From assembly GCA_900548455.1 (NCBI GenBank), contig URKQ01000016.1, forward strand, positions 1 to 64,000: a stretch of 64,000 nt of DNA. Reading direction: 5' to 3'. Origin of the DNA: an uncultured Clostridium sp. (GTDB lineage: Bacteria > Bacillota > Clostridia > Clostridiales > Clostridiaceae). The notes beneath the pieces were generated by a model. The model made no database searches. It saw only the letters and a program-made list of their open reading frames with translations, and was not told the origin of the DNA. How positions within the stretch are numbered: the first letter of the stretch is position 1; the number at the start of each line of letters is the position of its first letter. The position numbers and the translations under genes are program-made. Below, piece by piece: positions 1 to 8,186 of the stretch.

Positions 1-76
1 ATGTTTACTAAAGGTAAATGAGCAATGAAGGAAGGTAGTTGACGAAGAAGTTCGCAGCTTAATAAAAATAACTCTA

Positions 77-105
77 TTGACAAGGATTACATAAATATAT
101 ATAAT
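77..105 (+). promoter_or_regulatory. SigA-type promoter of the thi operon
   Basis: TTGACA at 77-82 and TATAAT at 100-105 are separated by 17 bases, a perfect housekeeping promoter. It puts the transcript start near 112, so only about 70 bases lie between the start and the end of the leader terminator. Bases 1-76 hold no gene I can recognise. Confidence 0.85.
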
Positions 106-111
106 CATACA

Positions 112-182
112 TAGAGTGAAGATCGTAAGGTCACACGAAGGGGTACACCACCACGGGTGTAGTTCTTTGTGTGGCCTTTTTT
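112..182 (+). promoter_or_regulatory. Probable HMP-PP (thiS-motif) riboswitch embedded in a terminator
   Basis: The leader is a small GNRA-capped hairpin (GATC-GTAA-GGTC) overlapping a long terminator hairpin: GGTCACAC at 129-136 pairs with GTGTGGCC at 169-176, an inner TACACC/GGTGTA stem caps it, and six T follow. The canonical TPP riboswitch signature (CTGAGA and the CCTGATCTGGATAATGCC block) is absent. A tiny leader whose aptamer lies inside the terminator, directly before thiS in a clostridium, matches what is known of the HMP-PP riboswitch class. The class assignment rests on position and shape, not on a covariance search. Confidence 0.7.
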
Positions 183-227
183 GGTTTATAAATATGTCAT
201 TTGACATGGTTAAGGGAGGTGAAGGAG

Positions 228-425
228 TTGATAAAAGTAAATGGAGGAGAAGTTGAGTTAGAGGGGAACTATACAATTTCTAAGTATCTTGAATTGAATG
301 GATACAAGAAATCGCTTGTTGCAGTAGAATGCAATGGTGAAATTGTATCTAAAGATAATTATGATTCTAAAATAATAAAGGATGGTGATGTATTGGAAAT
401 AGTAACTTTTGTTGGAGGGGGTTAA
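228..425 (+). CDS. thiS: Sulfur carrier protein ThiS
   Basis: A 65-residue ubiquitin-fold protein that, as a C-terminal thiocarboxylate, carries sulfur for thiazole formation. The C-terminus VTFVGGG supplies the essential terminal Gly-Gly, and KIIKDGDVLEIVTFVGGG is the family ending. I chose the TTG at 228 because GGGAGGTG at 214-221 is well spaced from it; an upstream TTG at 201 would add nine residues and put that site inside the gene. It is the first gene of a five-gene operon and lies directly under the riboswitch-like leader. Confidence 0.92.
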   Translation: MIKVNGGEVELEGNYTISKYLELNGYKKSLVAVECNGEIVSKDNYDSKIIKDGDVLEIVTFVGGG

Positions 426-426
426 A

Positions 427-1248
427 ATGATAAGTGTATATGTAGATGGAAAAGAAAGAAGAATTAAAAATCAAAATTTACATGATTTTTTAAATAATGA
501 TGATAACAACTTTAATTATGATAGATCAAGTTTAGTAATTATAAATGGATTTCAAACTAATGAAAATATAAGGCTTAAAGATGGAGATTACATAACTATA
601 ATAAAAAAAGGTGTTATGCCTTCTAAAGATGAACTTGAACAAATGCTTTGTGCAAGACATACACCTAAGGTATATGACAAAGTTAAAATAGCTAGGGTAG
701 CTATAGCTGGATTAGGAGGATTAGGATCTAATATAGCTATAGAACTTGCAAGAACAGGAGTAGGTACATTACATTTAATTGATTTTGATATTGTTGAGCC
801 TAGCAATCTTAATAGACAAAATTATTTAATAAAACATCTAGGAATGTTTAAAACAGAAGCGTTAAGACAGCAGATACAAGAAATAAATCCATACGTATCT
901 GTAATCGTTGACACTATTAGAATTAATAAAGATAATATTAAAAGTTTATTTGTAAATGACCAGTATATATGCGAAGCTTTTGATAATCCAGAATCAAAAG
1001 CTATGCTAGTTAATAAAATTATGGAGTGTTATCCAGAAAAGAAAATTGTTGCAGCATCAGGTATGGCAGGATATGAAAGTAGTAATTTAATATGTACAAA
1101 AAGAGTTATGAAGAGTCTATATATTTGTGGTGACGGTACAACTGAGGCAAAGGTTGGAAGGGGATTAATGGCACCAAGAGTTAGTATTTGTGCAGCACAT
1201 CAAGCTAATATGATTCTTAGATTAATAGTTGGGGAAGAAGAACCATAG
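427..1248 (+). CDS. thiF: ThiS adenylyltransferase ThiF with an N-terminal ThiS-like domain
   Basis: E1-like enzyme that adenylates the ThiS C-terminus. The nucleotide loop GLGGLGSN lies near residue 95, followed by DFDIVEPSNLNRQ, typical of the ThiF/MoeB fold. Residues 1-65 form an extra ThiS-like beta-grasp domain (LKDGDYITIIKKG) with no terminal Gly-Gly, so it cannot act as a carrier; clostridial ThiF proteins are known with this fusion. The CxxC zinc pairs of E. coli ThiF are not evident. The ATG at 427 starts one base after the thiS stop, with GGAGGGGG overlapping the thiS end, so the two genes look translationally coupled. Confidence 0.9.
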   Translation: MISVYVDGKERRIKNQNLHDFLNNDDNNFNYDRSSLVIINGFQTNENIRLKDGDYITIIKKGVMPSKDELEQMLCARHTPKVYDKVKIARVAIAGLGGLGSNIAIELARTGVGTLHLIDFDIVEPSNLNRQNYLIKHLGMFKTEALRQQIQEINPYVSVIVDTIRINKDNIKSLFVNDQYICEAFDNPESKAMLVNKIMECYPEKKIVAASGMAGYESSNLICTKRVMKSLYICGDGTTEAKVGRGLMAPRVSICAAHQANMILRLIVGEEEP

Positions 1249-1265
1249 AGTAGGGAGGAATTAAC

Positions 1266-2042
1266 ATGGAAAACAAAATAAATGATAAGTTGATAATTGG
1301 AGGACATGAATTTTCATCTAGATTTATTTTAGGGTCAGGTAAATATTCACTAGATTTAATTAAAGCAGCAGTAGATTATGCAGGAGCAGAGATAATTACA
1401 TTAGCTTTAAGACGTGCAAATGTAGGAGGAGCAGCGAATATATTAGATTATATACCAAAAGGAATTACATTACTTCCAAATACATCTGGGGCAAGGAATG
1501 CAGAGGAAGCCATTCGAATTGCGAGATTAGCAAGAGAAGTAGGTTGTGGTGATTTTATTAAAGTTGAAGTTATTCGAGATTCAAAGTATTTATTGCCTGA
1601 TAACTATGAAACTATAAAAGCAACAGAAATATTAGCTAAGGAAGATTTTATAGTAATGCCTTATATGTATCCTGATTTAAATGTTGCTAGAGATTTACAA
1701 TCAGCAGGAGCATCAGCTGTAATGCCATTAGGTTCACCAATAGGTTCAAACAAGGGGCTTTGTACTAAGGAATTTATAAAGATAATAATAGATGAAATTG
1801 ATTTGCCAGTTATAGTTGATGCTGGAATCGGACGACCTTCTCAAGCATGTGAAGCTATGGAGATGGGAGCAGCAGCAGTGATGGCCAATACTGCAATTGC
1901 CACAGCAGGTAATATCATAGAGATGGCAGGAGCATTTAAAAAAGCAATTGAAGCAGGACGTAGTGCATATTTGTCAGGACTTGGGCGGGTAATAGACAAA
2001 GGTAGTGCATCATCACCATTAACAGGATTTTTGGAAGATTGA
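1266..2042 (+). CDS. thiG: Thiazole synthase ThiG
   Basis: A 258-residue TIM-barrel enzyme that builds thiazole phosphate from DXP, dehydroglycine and ThiS thiocarboxylate. It carries the Schiff-base lysine region FIKVEVI, the phosphate-binding stretch PLGSPIGSNKGL and the C-terminal VDAGIGRPSQACEAMEMG. It follows thiF after 17 bases with GGGAGG upstream. Length and motifs are normal for the family. Confidence 0.96.
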   Translation: MENKINDKLIIGGHEFSSRFILGSGKYSLDLIKAAVDYAGAEIITLALRRANVGGAANILDYIPKGITLLPNTSGARNAEEAIRIARLAREVGCGDFIKVEVIRDSKYLLPDNYETIKATEILAKEDFIVMPYMYPDLNVARDLQSAGASAVMPLGSPIGSNKGLCTKEFIKIIIDEIDLPVIVDAGIGRPSQACEAMEMGAAAVMANTAIATAGNIIEMAGAFKKAIEAGRSAYLSGLGRVIDKGSASSPLTGFLED

Positions 2043-2054
2043 AGGTGATAAGAA

Positions 2055-3242
2055 ATGAGTAATAATGAGATAAAAGAATTAAAAAAAGAAAATCGTATTA
2101 ATCATATGGAATACATGGAAGGCATGGAGATACTAAACTCAGATATTATGACAAGTGTTATATCAAAGATGAATTCCTATGATTATGAAAAATACGATGA
2201 ATCAGATGTAAGAAAAGCATTAAATGCTGAGGTGCTTTCCATAGAGGACTTTGCAGCTTTACTGTCACCAGCAGCGCTACCTTTTTTAGAGGACATGGCA
2301 AAACGTGCTAAAGTTGAAACTGAAAAGCACTTTGGAAATAGCATTAATATGTTTACTCCACTTTACATATCAAATTACTGTGAAAATTATTGTATCTACT
2401 GTGGATTTAATAAATATAATAAAATCCATAGATTAAAGCTAGATAAGAATGAAATTGAAGAAGAACTAAAGGCTATAGCTAAAAGTGGTTTGCAAGAAAT
2501 ATTATTATTAACAGGAGAAAGTAGAAGTGCATCTAATGTAGAATATATTGGAGAAGCTGCTAAACTTGCAAGAAAATATTTCAAGGTAGTAGGTGTAGAA
2601 GTGTATCCTATGAACTCTGATGAATATCATTATTTACATCAATGTGGTGTTGATTATGTTACTGTTTTTCAAGAAACTTATAACTCAGATAAATATGAAA
2701 CTCTTCATTTAGCAGGACATAAAAGGATATTTCCATACAGATTTAATGCACAGGAAAGAGCTATCGTTGGGGGAATGAGAGGAGTAGGCTTTGCAGCACT
2801 ATTAGGCCTTGATGATTTCAGAAGAGATGCTTTTGCTACGGGAATCCACGCTTATTTATTGCAAAGAAAATATCCTCATGCTGAGATTGCTTTTTCATGT
2901 CCTCGTCTACGTCCTATAATAAATAATGATAAAATTAATCCTAAGGACGTTCATGAAAGGCAATTAATGCAGGTAATAACTGCATATCGTATTTTTATGC
3001 CTTTTGCAGCAATTACAGTTTCAACAAGAGAATGTAAAAGATTTAGAGATAATATTATAGGGATAGCAGCAACTAAAATATCAGCAGGGGTAGATGTAGG
3101 AATTGGAGGGCATTGTAAGAGTGAAGAGGATAAAGGTGATGAACAGTTTGAAATATCTGATACTAGGAATGTAAAAGAAGTATATGAAGCTATAGTAGAT
3201 AAAGGACTTCAACCTGTAATGAGTGATTATATATATGTATAG
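2055..3242 (+). CDS. thiH: Tyrosine lyase ThiH (2-iminoacetate synthase)
   Basis: Radical SAM enzyme that cleaves tyrosine to dehydroglycine for ThiG in anaerobes. The cluster motif CENYCIYC (CX3CX2C) is near residue 110, followed by LLLTGESRS and the ThiH C-terminal segment with CKRFRDNIIGIAATKISAG. It is 395 residues, slightly longer than E. coli ThiH because of an N-terminal extension rich in Asn, Lys and Glu. Its end overlaps the start of thiE. Use of ThiH rather than the oxygen-dependent ThiO fits an anaerobe. Confidence 0.95.
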   Translation: MSNNEIKELKKENRINHMEYMEGMEILNSDIMTSVISKMNSYDYEKYDESDVRKALNAEVLSIEDFAALLSPAALPFLEDMAKRAKVETEKHFGNSINMFTPLYISNYCENYCIYCGFNKYNKIHRLKLDKNEIEEELKAIAKSGLQEILLLTGESRSASNVEYIGEAAKLARKYFKVVGVEVYPMNSDEYHYLHQCGVDYVTVFQETYNSDKYETLHLAGHKRIFPYRFNAQERAIVGGMRGVGFAALLGLDDFRRDAFATGIHAYLLQRKYPHAEIAFSCPRLRPIINNDKINPKDVHERQLMQVITAYRIFMPFAAITVSTRECKRFRDNIIGIAATKISAGVDVGIGGHCKSEEDKGDEQFEISDTRNVKEVYEAIVDKGLQPVMSDYIYV

Positions 3243-3843
3243 AATACTATCAATAACAAACAGAAAGATATGTAAAAATGATTTTCTTTATCAAATTGAG
3301 AAAATAGCTATGGCTAAACCCTATGGAATTGTTTTAAGAGAAAAGGACTTAAGTGAAAGTGAGTATGAAGAGCTTGCTATAAAAGTACTTAATATATGTA
3401 ATGAATATAAGGTTATGTGTATATTGCACACTTATGTAGATGTTGCACTAAGATTAAAGCATCCCAATGTTCATTTGCCTTTGCATATTTTAAAAGAACA
3501 AATTATAAGGAATCCACAACTTTTAGAAAATTTTAAGGTAGTAGGAATATCTACACATTCTGTAGAGGAAGCATTAGAAGCTAAAAAACTGGGAGCTACT
3601 TATATTACAGCTGGTCATATATTTAAAACTGATTGTAAAAAAGGACTTGAGCCTAGAGGATTAGATTATTTAAGGCTTACATGTAGTTGTGTTAATATTC
3701 CAGTGTATGCTATTGGAGGAATTAATTCGAGAAATATAAAAGTTACTAAGATTGCAGGAGCAAGTGGAGCTTGTATAATGTCAGGACTTATGACAGTGCA
3801 ATCACCAAAAGAAGAACTAAAGGAATTAACATGTAATATATAA
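3235..3843 (+). CDS. thiE: Thiamine phosphate synthase ThiE
   Basis: Couples thiazole phosphate with HMP-PP to make thiamine phosphate. The TIM-barrel landmarks are present: LHTYVDVA, GISTHSVEEALEAKKLGA, the pyrophosphate loop TAGHIFKTDCKKGLEPRG and VYAIGGINSRNI. The ATG at 3235 lies inside the thiH stop region (overlap of 8 bases) and gives a protein starting MYRILSITNRK; a second ATG at 3223 would add four residues. The weak ribosome site suggests coupling to thiH. It is the last gene of the operon, followed by a terminator. Confidence 0.88.
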   Translation: MYRILSITNRKICKNDFLYQIEKIAMAKPYGIVLREKDLSESEYEELAIKVLNICNEYKVMCILHTYVDVALRLKHPNVHLPLHILKEQIIRNPQLLENFKVVGISTHSVEEALEAKKLGATYITAGHIFKTDCKKGLEPRGLDYLRLTCSCVNIPVYAIGGINSRNIKVTKIAGASGACIMSGLMTVQSPKEELKELTCNI

Positions 3844-3847
3844 GAAT

Positions 3848-3886
3848 AAAACTTCTATGATAAAGAAATTAATCATAGAAGTTTTT
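3848..3886 (+). terminator. Terminator of the thi operon
   Basis: AAACTTCTATGAT pairs perfectly with ATCATAGAAGTTT across a short loop and is followed by a T run. Confidence 0.85.
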
Positions 3887-3918
3887 GACTTTTTATCAAG
3901 TAAATATGAGCGTTCGTG

Positions 3919-3949
3919 TTGATACTTTATATGGATATTATGGTATAAT
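3919..3949 (+). promoter_or_regulatory. Promoter of the seven-gene operon
   Basis: TTGATA at 3919-3924 and TATAAT at 3944-3949 with a 19-base spacer and an extended TGG before the -10 box. It lies just after the thi terminator and about 50 bases before the methyltransferase start, so the operon appears to be transcribed on its own. Confidence 0.6.
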
Positions 3950-3996
3950 ATTCAGTGGAAGTAATTTCTAAATAGTATATAGTTTTAGGAGGTTAT

Positions 3997-4749
3997 ATGC
4001 GAAAGGAAAGCGTTATAAACAAGGAAGCATGGGAATATAAAGCATATGAATTTTTTGTAAAAAGTGATGGACTTCCATCAGAGTGTGCAAAAGATATAAT
4101 GAAAAGTCCTATAAGAAAATTAAAAAAGCATGGAAAATATTTTAAAAATATAAAGGGGCTAAAAATTGCAAACCCATGTGGTTCAAATGGTAGGCGAGCT
4201 GTAGCATTATCACTTTTAGGTGCAGATGTAACTATATTTGATATATGTGAGGGAAATAAAAGGTATGCTCTTGAACTAGCGGATTGTGCTAATGTAAAGC
4301 TTAATTATGTAATTGGTGATTTATATGACCTAGATATTAAAACTTATAGGAATTACTTTGATATGTTATACCTTGAGGGAGGTATATTGCATTATTTTTA
4401 TGATATTGATAAATTAATGAATTTATTATTTACTATTTTAAAACCAGGAGGAAAGATTGTACTAAATGATTTTCATCCTTTTAGAAAAGTAATGATTATA
4501 AACTATTTTAAGTCAACTATAGGAGATTACTTTGATGATAGTATTCATCAGGGTGATGTGGCATATAAGGATTTTTTAGATGAAGAAGATAAGGGGAGTT
4601 GCCCCTGTTGTGCTTATAGATTGTATACAATAAGTGAAATTATTAATTCAATGATAAGAAATGGATTTATTATAAGAGAATTCAATGAAGACCCAAGCTG
4701 GACTGATGAAAAACTTCCAGGAGAATTTACTATTTATGCTATGAAATAA
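3997..4749 (+). CDS. Class I SAM-dependent methyltransferase
   Basis: A 250-residue Rossmann methyltransferase. The SAM site reads IANPCGSNGRRAVALSLLGADVTIFD, with motif I altered (PCGSNGR rather than GxGxG), then VIGDLYDL as the acidic motif and KPGGKIVLNDFHPF as motif IV/V. A CPCC cysteine cluster near residue 205 is unusual and could bind metal. The substrate is unknown. First gene of a seven-gene run with gaps of 12-70 bases that ends at the terminator near 9285; AGGAGG precedes the ATG. Confidence 0.85.
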   Translation: MRKESVINKEAWEYKAYEFFVKSDGLPSECAKDIMKSPIRKLKKHGKYFKNIKGLKIANPCGSNGRRAVALSLLGADVTIFDICEGNKRYALELADCANVKLNYVIGDLYDLDIKTYRNYFDMLYLEGGILHYFYDIDKLMNLLFTILKPGGKIVLNDFHPFRKVMIINYFKSTIGDYFDDSIHQGDVAYKDFLDEEDKGSCPCCAYRLYTISEIINSMIRNGFIIREFNEDPSWTDEKLPGEFTIYAMK

Positions 4750-4769
4750 TATCAATAGGAGGAGTATTA

Positions 4770-5381
4770 ATGAAGAATTTAATTACAGCATTCCCATTAT
4801 ATAATTTTTTAAAGTATTGTAATCAATACGAAGGTGAGAAAAGAATATTGGATTGTGGAGCAGGTGGAGCTAATCCACCCCTTTCTTTATTTTATGAGTT
4901 TGGATATGAGACTTACGGAATAGAAATTTCTCAATATCAAATTGACAAAGCGAAATCATTTTGTTCTAAAAATAGTATTGATTTAAATATTAATTATGGG
5001 GATATGAAAAATATACCTTTTAAAAATGAATACTTTAACTTTATTTATTCTTACAATACTTCTGTTCATATGCCAAAGGAAGATTTTTTAATTGCGATGT
5101 CAGAATTTTGTAGGGTGTTAAGACCGAGTGGGTTATGCTATGTGAATTTTTTAAGTAAGGAATGTGATACATACGGAATTGGAAAAGAACTTGGCAATGG
5201 AGAATATATGCAAGTTGAAGATAATGAAGAAGTGATTTTTTCCCATTATAATGAAGATGAAATTGAAAAGAATTTTAGTGGGTTTGAGATATTATATAAA
5301 GAAAAAAGAAATATAAGTCGCAGAAGTGGAAATGAGATAAATACATCATCATATTATGATTATATTTTGCAAAAAAGATGA
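4770..5381 (+). CDS. Class I SAM-dependent methyltransferase
   Basis: A 203-residue methyltransferase of the Methyltransf_11 type. Motif I is ILDCGAGGANPPLSLF, motif II YGIEISQYQ, then INYGDMKNIPF and FIYSYNTSVHMPKEDF, and a late VLRPSGLCYVNFLSKE strand. It differs clearly from the preceding methyltransferase, so the operon encodes two distinct enzymes rather than a duplication. GGAGGAG precedes the ATG. Substrate unknown. Confidence 0.85.
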   Translation: MKNLITAFPLYNFLKYCNQYEGEKRILDCGAGGANPPLSLFYEFGYETYGIEISQYQIDKAKSFCSKNSIDLNINYGDMKNIPFKNEYFNFIYSYNTSVHMPKEDFLIAMSEFCRVLRPSGLCYVNFLSKECDTYGIGKELGNGEYMQVEDNEEVIFSHYNEDEIEKNFSGFEILYKEKRNISRRSGNEINTSSYYDYILQKR

Positions 5382-5396
5382 GTTGGAGAGAGTATT

Positions 5397-5897
5397 ATGG
5401 GAAATGATTATGAATTAAGACTTGTAGATTTTACTGAAGAGTATGCAAAGGATGCGTGTACTTGGAAATATGACGATGAGTATAAAGTATATAATATGCC
5501 TTCTTGGAATGAAATTTACAAGTCTGGATGGGGAATGACAAAAGAAGAGAAAAGAAAAAAAGAATTTAAAGCTATATTAGATAAAGAAAATAAATTTATA
5601 GGATATATAAGGCTAATGGAAAAGAAAGATGGAGTATGGTTTGGTGTTGGAATTAAGCCGTGCTTTTGTGGACAAGGACTAGGGAAAGTCTTTATGAGAT
5701 TTTTAATTGATGAATCAAAGATGAGATATCCTCAAAGAAAAATTTTATTAGAAGTTAGAGATTTTAATATTAGAGCTATAAAATGTTATAAAAGAGCAGG
5801 ATTTAGTGAAGTGGATTCCTATGTTAAGGAAACACCTATGGGGATGGGGAGATTTATTAAGATGGAACTTATAGATGTTTCCGAGAAGAACATTTAA
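5397..5897 (+). CDS. GNAT family N-acetyltransferase
   Basis: A 166-residue acyl-CoA-dependent acetyltransferase. The acetyl-CoA loop is CGQGLGKVFMRF (Q/RxxGxG/A), preceded by VWFGVGIKP and followed by LEVRDFNIRAIKCYKRAGF, the usual C-terminal signature. It starts 15 bases after the previous stop. The acceptor substrate cannot be told from the sequence. Confidence 0.88.
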   Translation: MGNDYELRLVDFTEEYAKDACTWKYDDEYKVYNMPSWNEIYKSGWGMTKEEKRKKEFKAILDKENKFIGYIRLMEKKDGVWFGVGIKPCFCGQGLGKVFMRFLIDESKMRYPQRKILLEVRDFNIRAIKCYKRAGFSEVDSYVKETPMGMGRFIKMELIDVSEKNI

Positions 5898-5935
5898 ATT
5901 ATAGTGTAAAAATTATACAATGGAGGAACAGTGAA

Positions 5936-6565
5936 ATGAATATAGATAGCATTATTTTTGATTTAGATGGCACACTTTGGAATTCCATTGAAGGTGTATG
6001 TGGTACTTGGAAAGAAGTTTTAAAAGGATATCCAAATATAAAAAAAGTGATAACGTCCAGTGATTTAGAGAGTTGTATGGGACTTTTAATAGAAGATATA
6101 GGAAAGAAGTTATTCCCAGATTTAAGTGATGAGTTAAGATCAGAACTTATGAAAGAATGCTGTGATAAGGAACAAATTTACCTAGGAGAACATGGAGGGA
6201 AATTATATCCCAACGTAGAGAATACACTAAAAAAACTATCAAGGGAATATAAATTATTTATTGTTAGTAATTGTCAAGTAGGCTATATCGAATGTTTTTT
6301 CAAGGCACATAACTTAGATAAATACTTTACTGATTATGAGTGTTCTGGGAAAACTGGCACAAGCAAAGGAGAAACTAATAAAATTCTTATTAAGCGTAAC
6401 AATTTAAAAAGTCCTGTTTATGTTGGTGATACAAATGGAGATTTTGAATCGGCAAAAGTTGCAGGAATTCCATTTATTTATGCCAAGTATGGCTTTGGAG
6501 ATGTAGAAGGATATAAATATTACATAGATAGTTTTGAAGATATTGTGAAAGTAGTTCATAAATGA
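5936..6565 (+). CDS. HAD-superfamily phosphatase
   Basis: A 209-residue haloacid dehalogenase-like hydrolase, phosphoglycolate phosphatase type. The nucleophile motif FDLDGTLWNS is at residues 8-17, motif II is VSNCQ, and motif IV VGDTNGDFESAKVAG gives the Mg-binding acidic pair. The helical cap between them marks subclass I. Start fixed by GGAGG 9 bases upstream. The substrate is probably a small phosphate ester but is not known. Confidence 0.9.
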   Translation: MNIDSIIFDLDGTLWNSIEGVCGTWKEVLKGYPNIKKVITSSDLESCMGLLIEDIGKKLFPDLSDELRSELMKECCDKEQIYLGEHGGKLYPNVENTLKKLSREYKLFIVSNCQVGYIECFFKAHNLDKYFTDYECSGKTGTSKGETNKILIKRNNLKSPVYVGDTNGDFESAKVAGIPFIYAKYGFGDVEGYKYYIDSFEDIVKVVHK

Positions 6566-6593
6566 TTTTTGGGAGGATATTAAGGATATAAAT

Positions 6594-6632
6594 ATGATTG
6601 AAAAATATATAGAAAACAAAGGAGTATTTTAA
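6594..6632 (+). CDS. Possible 12-residue peptide MIEKYIENKGVF
   Basis: A 12-codon frame with a plausible ribosome site (AAGGA at 6582-6586, 7 bases before the ATG). It lies in the 69-base gap between the HAD phosphatase and the AhpD-like gene, and its stop abuts the next start. It could be a translated leader or a peptide substrate of the operon enzymes, or chance. No family is recognised. Confidence 0.25.
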   Translation: MIEKYIENKGVF

Positions 6633-6634
6633 AT

Positions 6635-7006
6635 ATGGAAGATTTTGAAAAGATATTAGATTACTATAAAAATGAGTTAAAGTGGGATCCGCCATTTGCA
6701 GAAGTATTATCTAAATATGTGCCAGAAGGATTAAAGGGATATTTAGTTATGAGAGAATCGGTTCAAAGTGGTAAACTACCTAAAAAGACAAGAGAACTGA
6801 TTTTTACAATTTTAGATAGCTTGGATAATGAAACAAGTGGAGCTAAGTCACATGCAGTAGCTGCTATTGAAGCAGGATTAACAATGGAGGAACTTGTAGA
6901 AGCTTTCGTGATTGTAACAATTGTAAAAGGTATAAATGTATTATGCAATTCTGGAGTTGAAGCTATTAAGGCTGCAGAGGAAAAGTTTAAGGAAATTAAT
7001 ATTTAA
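6635..7006 (+). CDS. AhpD-fold / carboxymuconolactone decarboxylase-like protein lacking the redox Cys pair
   Basis: A 123-residue all-helical protein of the CMD/AhpD family: LPKKTRELIFTILDSLDNE, then SHAVAAIEAGLTMEELVEAF as the core helix. Most AhpD-like members carry a CxxC (or ExxCxxCxxxH) pair; here the position reads ETSGAKSHAVAA, with the histidine but no cysteines, so disulfide reductase activity is unlikely. That suggests a decarboxylase-like or structural role. AAAGGAG lies upstream of the ATG. Confidence 0.75.
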   Translation: MEDFEKILDYYKNELKWDPPFAEVLSKYVPEGLKGYLVMRESVQSGKLPKKTRELIFTILDSLDNETSGAKSHAVAAIEAGLTMEELVEAFVIVTIVKGINVLCNSGVEAIKAAEEKFKEINI

Positions 7007-7018
7007 GGGAGTATTTAA

Positions 7019-8173
7019 ATGATAGAGTTTTTATTTGAACTATCTACATTAGATAAAATTATATTAATTGTAGTATTGTTTGGTATTAATATTTTAATTA
7101 GTTTTTTTCAAAGAATATTTATTTCTAGGTATTACAAAAAGATAAATTCTAGGGAACAAGCTATGGAGAAAATTAGAGGAATTAATAGATATATTGTAAT
7201 ACCAATAAGAATAATTACAGGTATAATATTATATTTCTTATTATTCGATGTGTGCTATGAGTATAAGTATTGGCTTTTAATGATATGTATTTTAATGTAT
7301 GTATCTATAATGCTAATGTGTATTATTTGTAATAGCATTGTGTATGGTGTTTTAAAGGAAATAAGGGACGTTGAGGAATCTACTAGTGAAAGAATAATAA
7401 CTACTATAAAAGTAATAACTTTTCAATCTATAGTGGTATTTATTTTAGGGATAAGTATTCAATTTATATTTGATTTAAATACGGATTCTCAGTTAATGCG
7501 GTTAGGTATGATTTTAATAATAACAATTGTTTATATTATAGTAATTAATTTAATATTTCCTAAAATAATCATTTGGATAGTTAAATGTTATGAGATGGAA
7601 GACTGCGAACTGAAGAGAGAATTAATAACAATGGGAAAAGATGTATGTTACACTGATGTAAATATATATATTTGGAAAACGAAGAAACAAAAGATTGCAA
7701 ATGCAATGATAACAGGAATTGGAGAAAAGTATATATACATTTCGGATTATTTACTTAACAATGAATCTATTGAGGAAATAAAAGCAGTCATTGCGCATGA
7801 ATTGGGACATGTTAAATATAATCATATTAGAAAAAGGATTTTATATTTATGTTTTTCTATAATTGTTATAATTAGTACCCCGTTTTTATTTGAAACATTT
7901 TATTGGTGGGCTGATTCTTTAATAGTTTTTATTGTAATTTTATGTGAATTTATTATTTTATTTTTAATAATAAATAGATTCATTTCAAGGCGACAAGAAA
8001 AGCAAGCAGATGAATTTGTATTAGAAAGGGGATGTAATATAGAGGTATACAAATCAGCTTTATTAAAATTAGCACAATTAAATGACACAAAGGTTAAAAA
8101 GAATAAAATAGATGAGAAGTTTGAAACTCATCCATCTATAGAGAATAGGATTAAGCATTTGGAAAATAAATAA
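7019..8173 (+). CDS. M48-family membrane zinc metalloprotease
   Basis: A 384-residue integral membrane protease related to Ste24/HtpX. The zinc motif is HELGH in VIAHELGHVKYNHI (near residue 260), with the third ligand likely in RRQEKQADEFVLE. Several hydrophobic helices lie at residues 10-30, 60-110, 130-180 and 290-320. It ends ETHPSIENRIKHLEN, the usual M48 C-terminal helix. The ATG at 7019 follows GGGAG after the preceding stop. Confidence 0.9.
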   Translation: MIEFLFELSTLDKIILIVVLFGINILISFFQRIFISRYYKKINSREQAMEKIRGINRYIVIPIRIITGIILYFLLFDVCYEYKYWLLMICILMYVSIMLMCIICNSIVYGVLKEIRDVEESTSERIITTIKVITFQSIVVFILGISIQFIFDLNTDSQLMRLGMILIITIVYIIVINLIFPKIIIWIVKCYEMEDCELKRELITMGKDVCYTDVNIYIWKTKKQKIANAMITGIGEKYIYISDYLLNNESIEEIKAVIAHELGHVKYNHIRKRILYLCFSIIVIISTPFLFETFYWWADSLIVFIVILCEFIILFLIINRFISRRQEKQADEFVLERGCNIEVYKSALLKLAQLNDTKVKKNKIDEKFETHPSIENRIKHLENK

Positions 8174-8186
8174 GGGAGGGATTTCA

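Noticed and set aside
106..227. TPP riboswitch before thiS
   Set aside because: Neither CTGAGA nor the CCTGATCTGGATAATGCC block is present, and the leader is too short for that aptamer.
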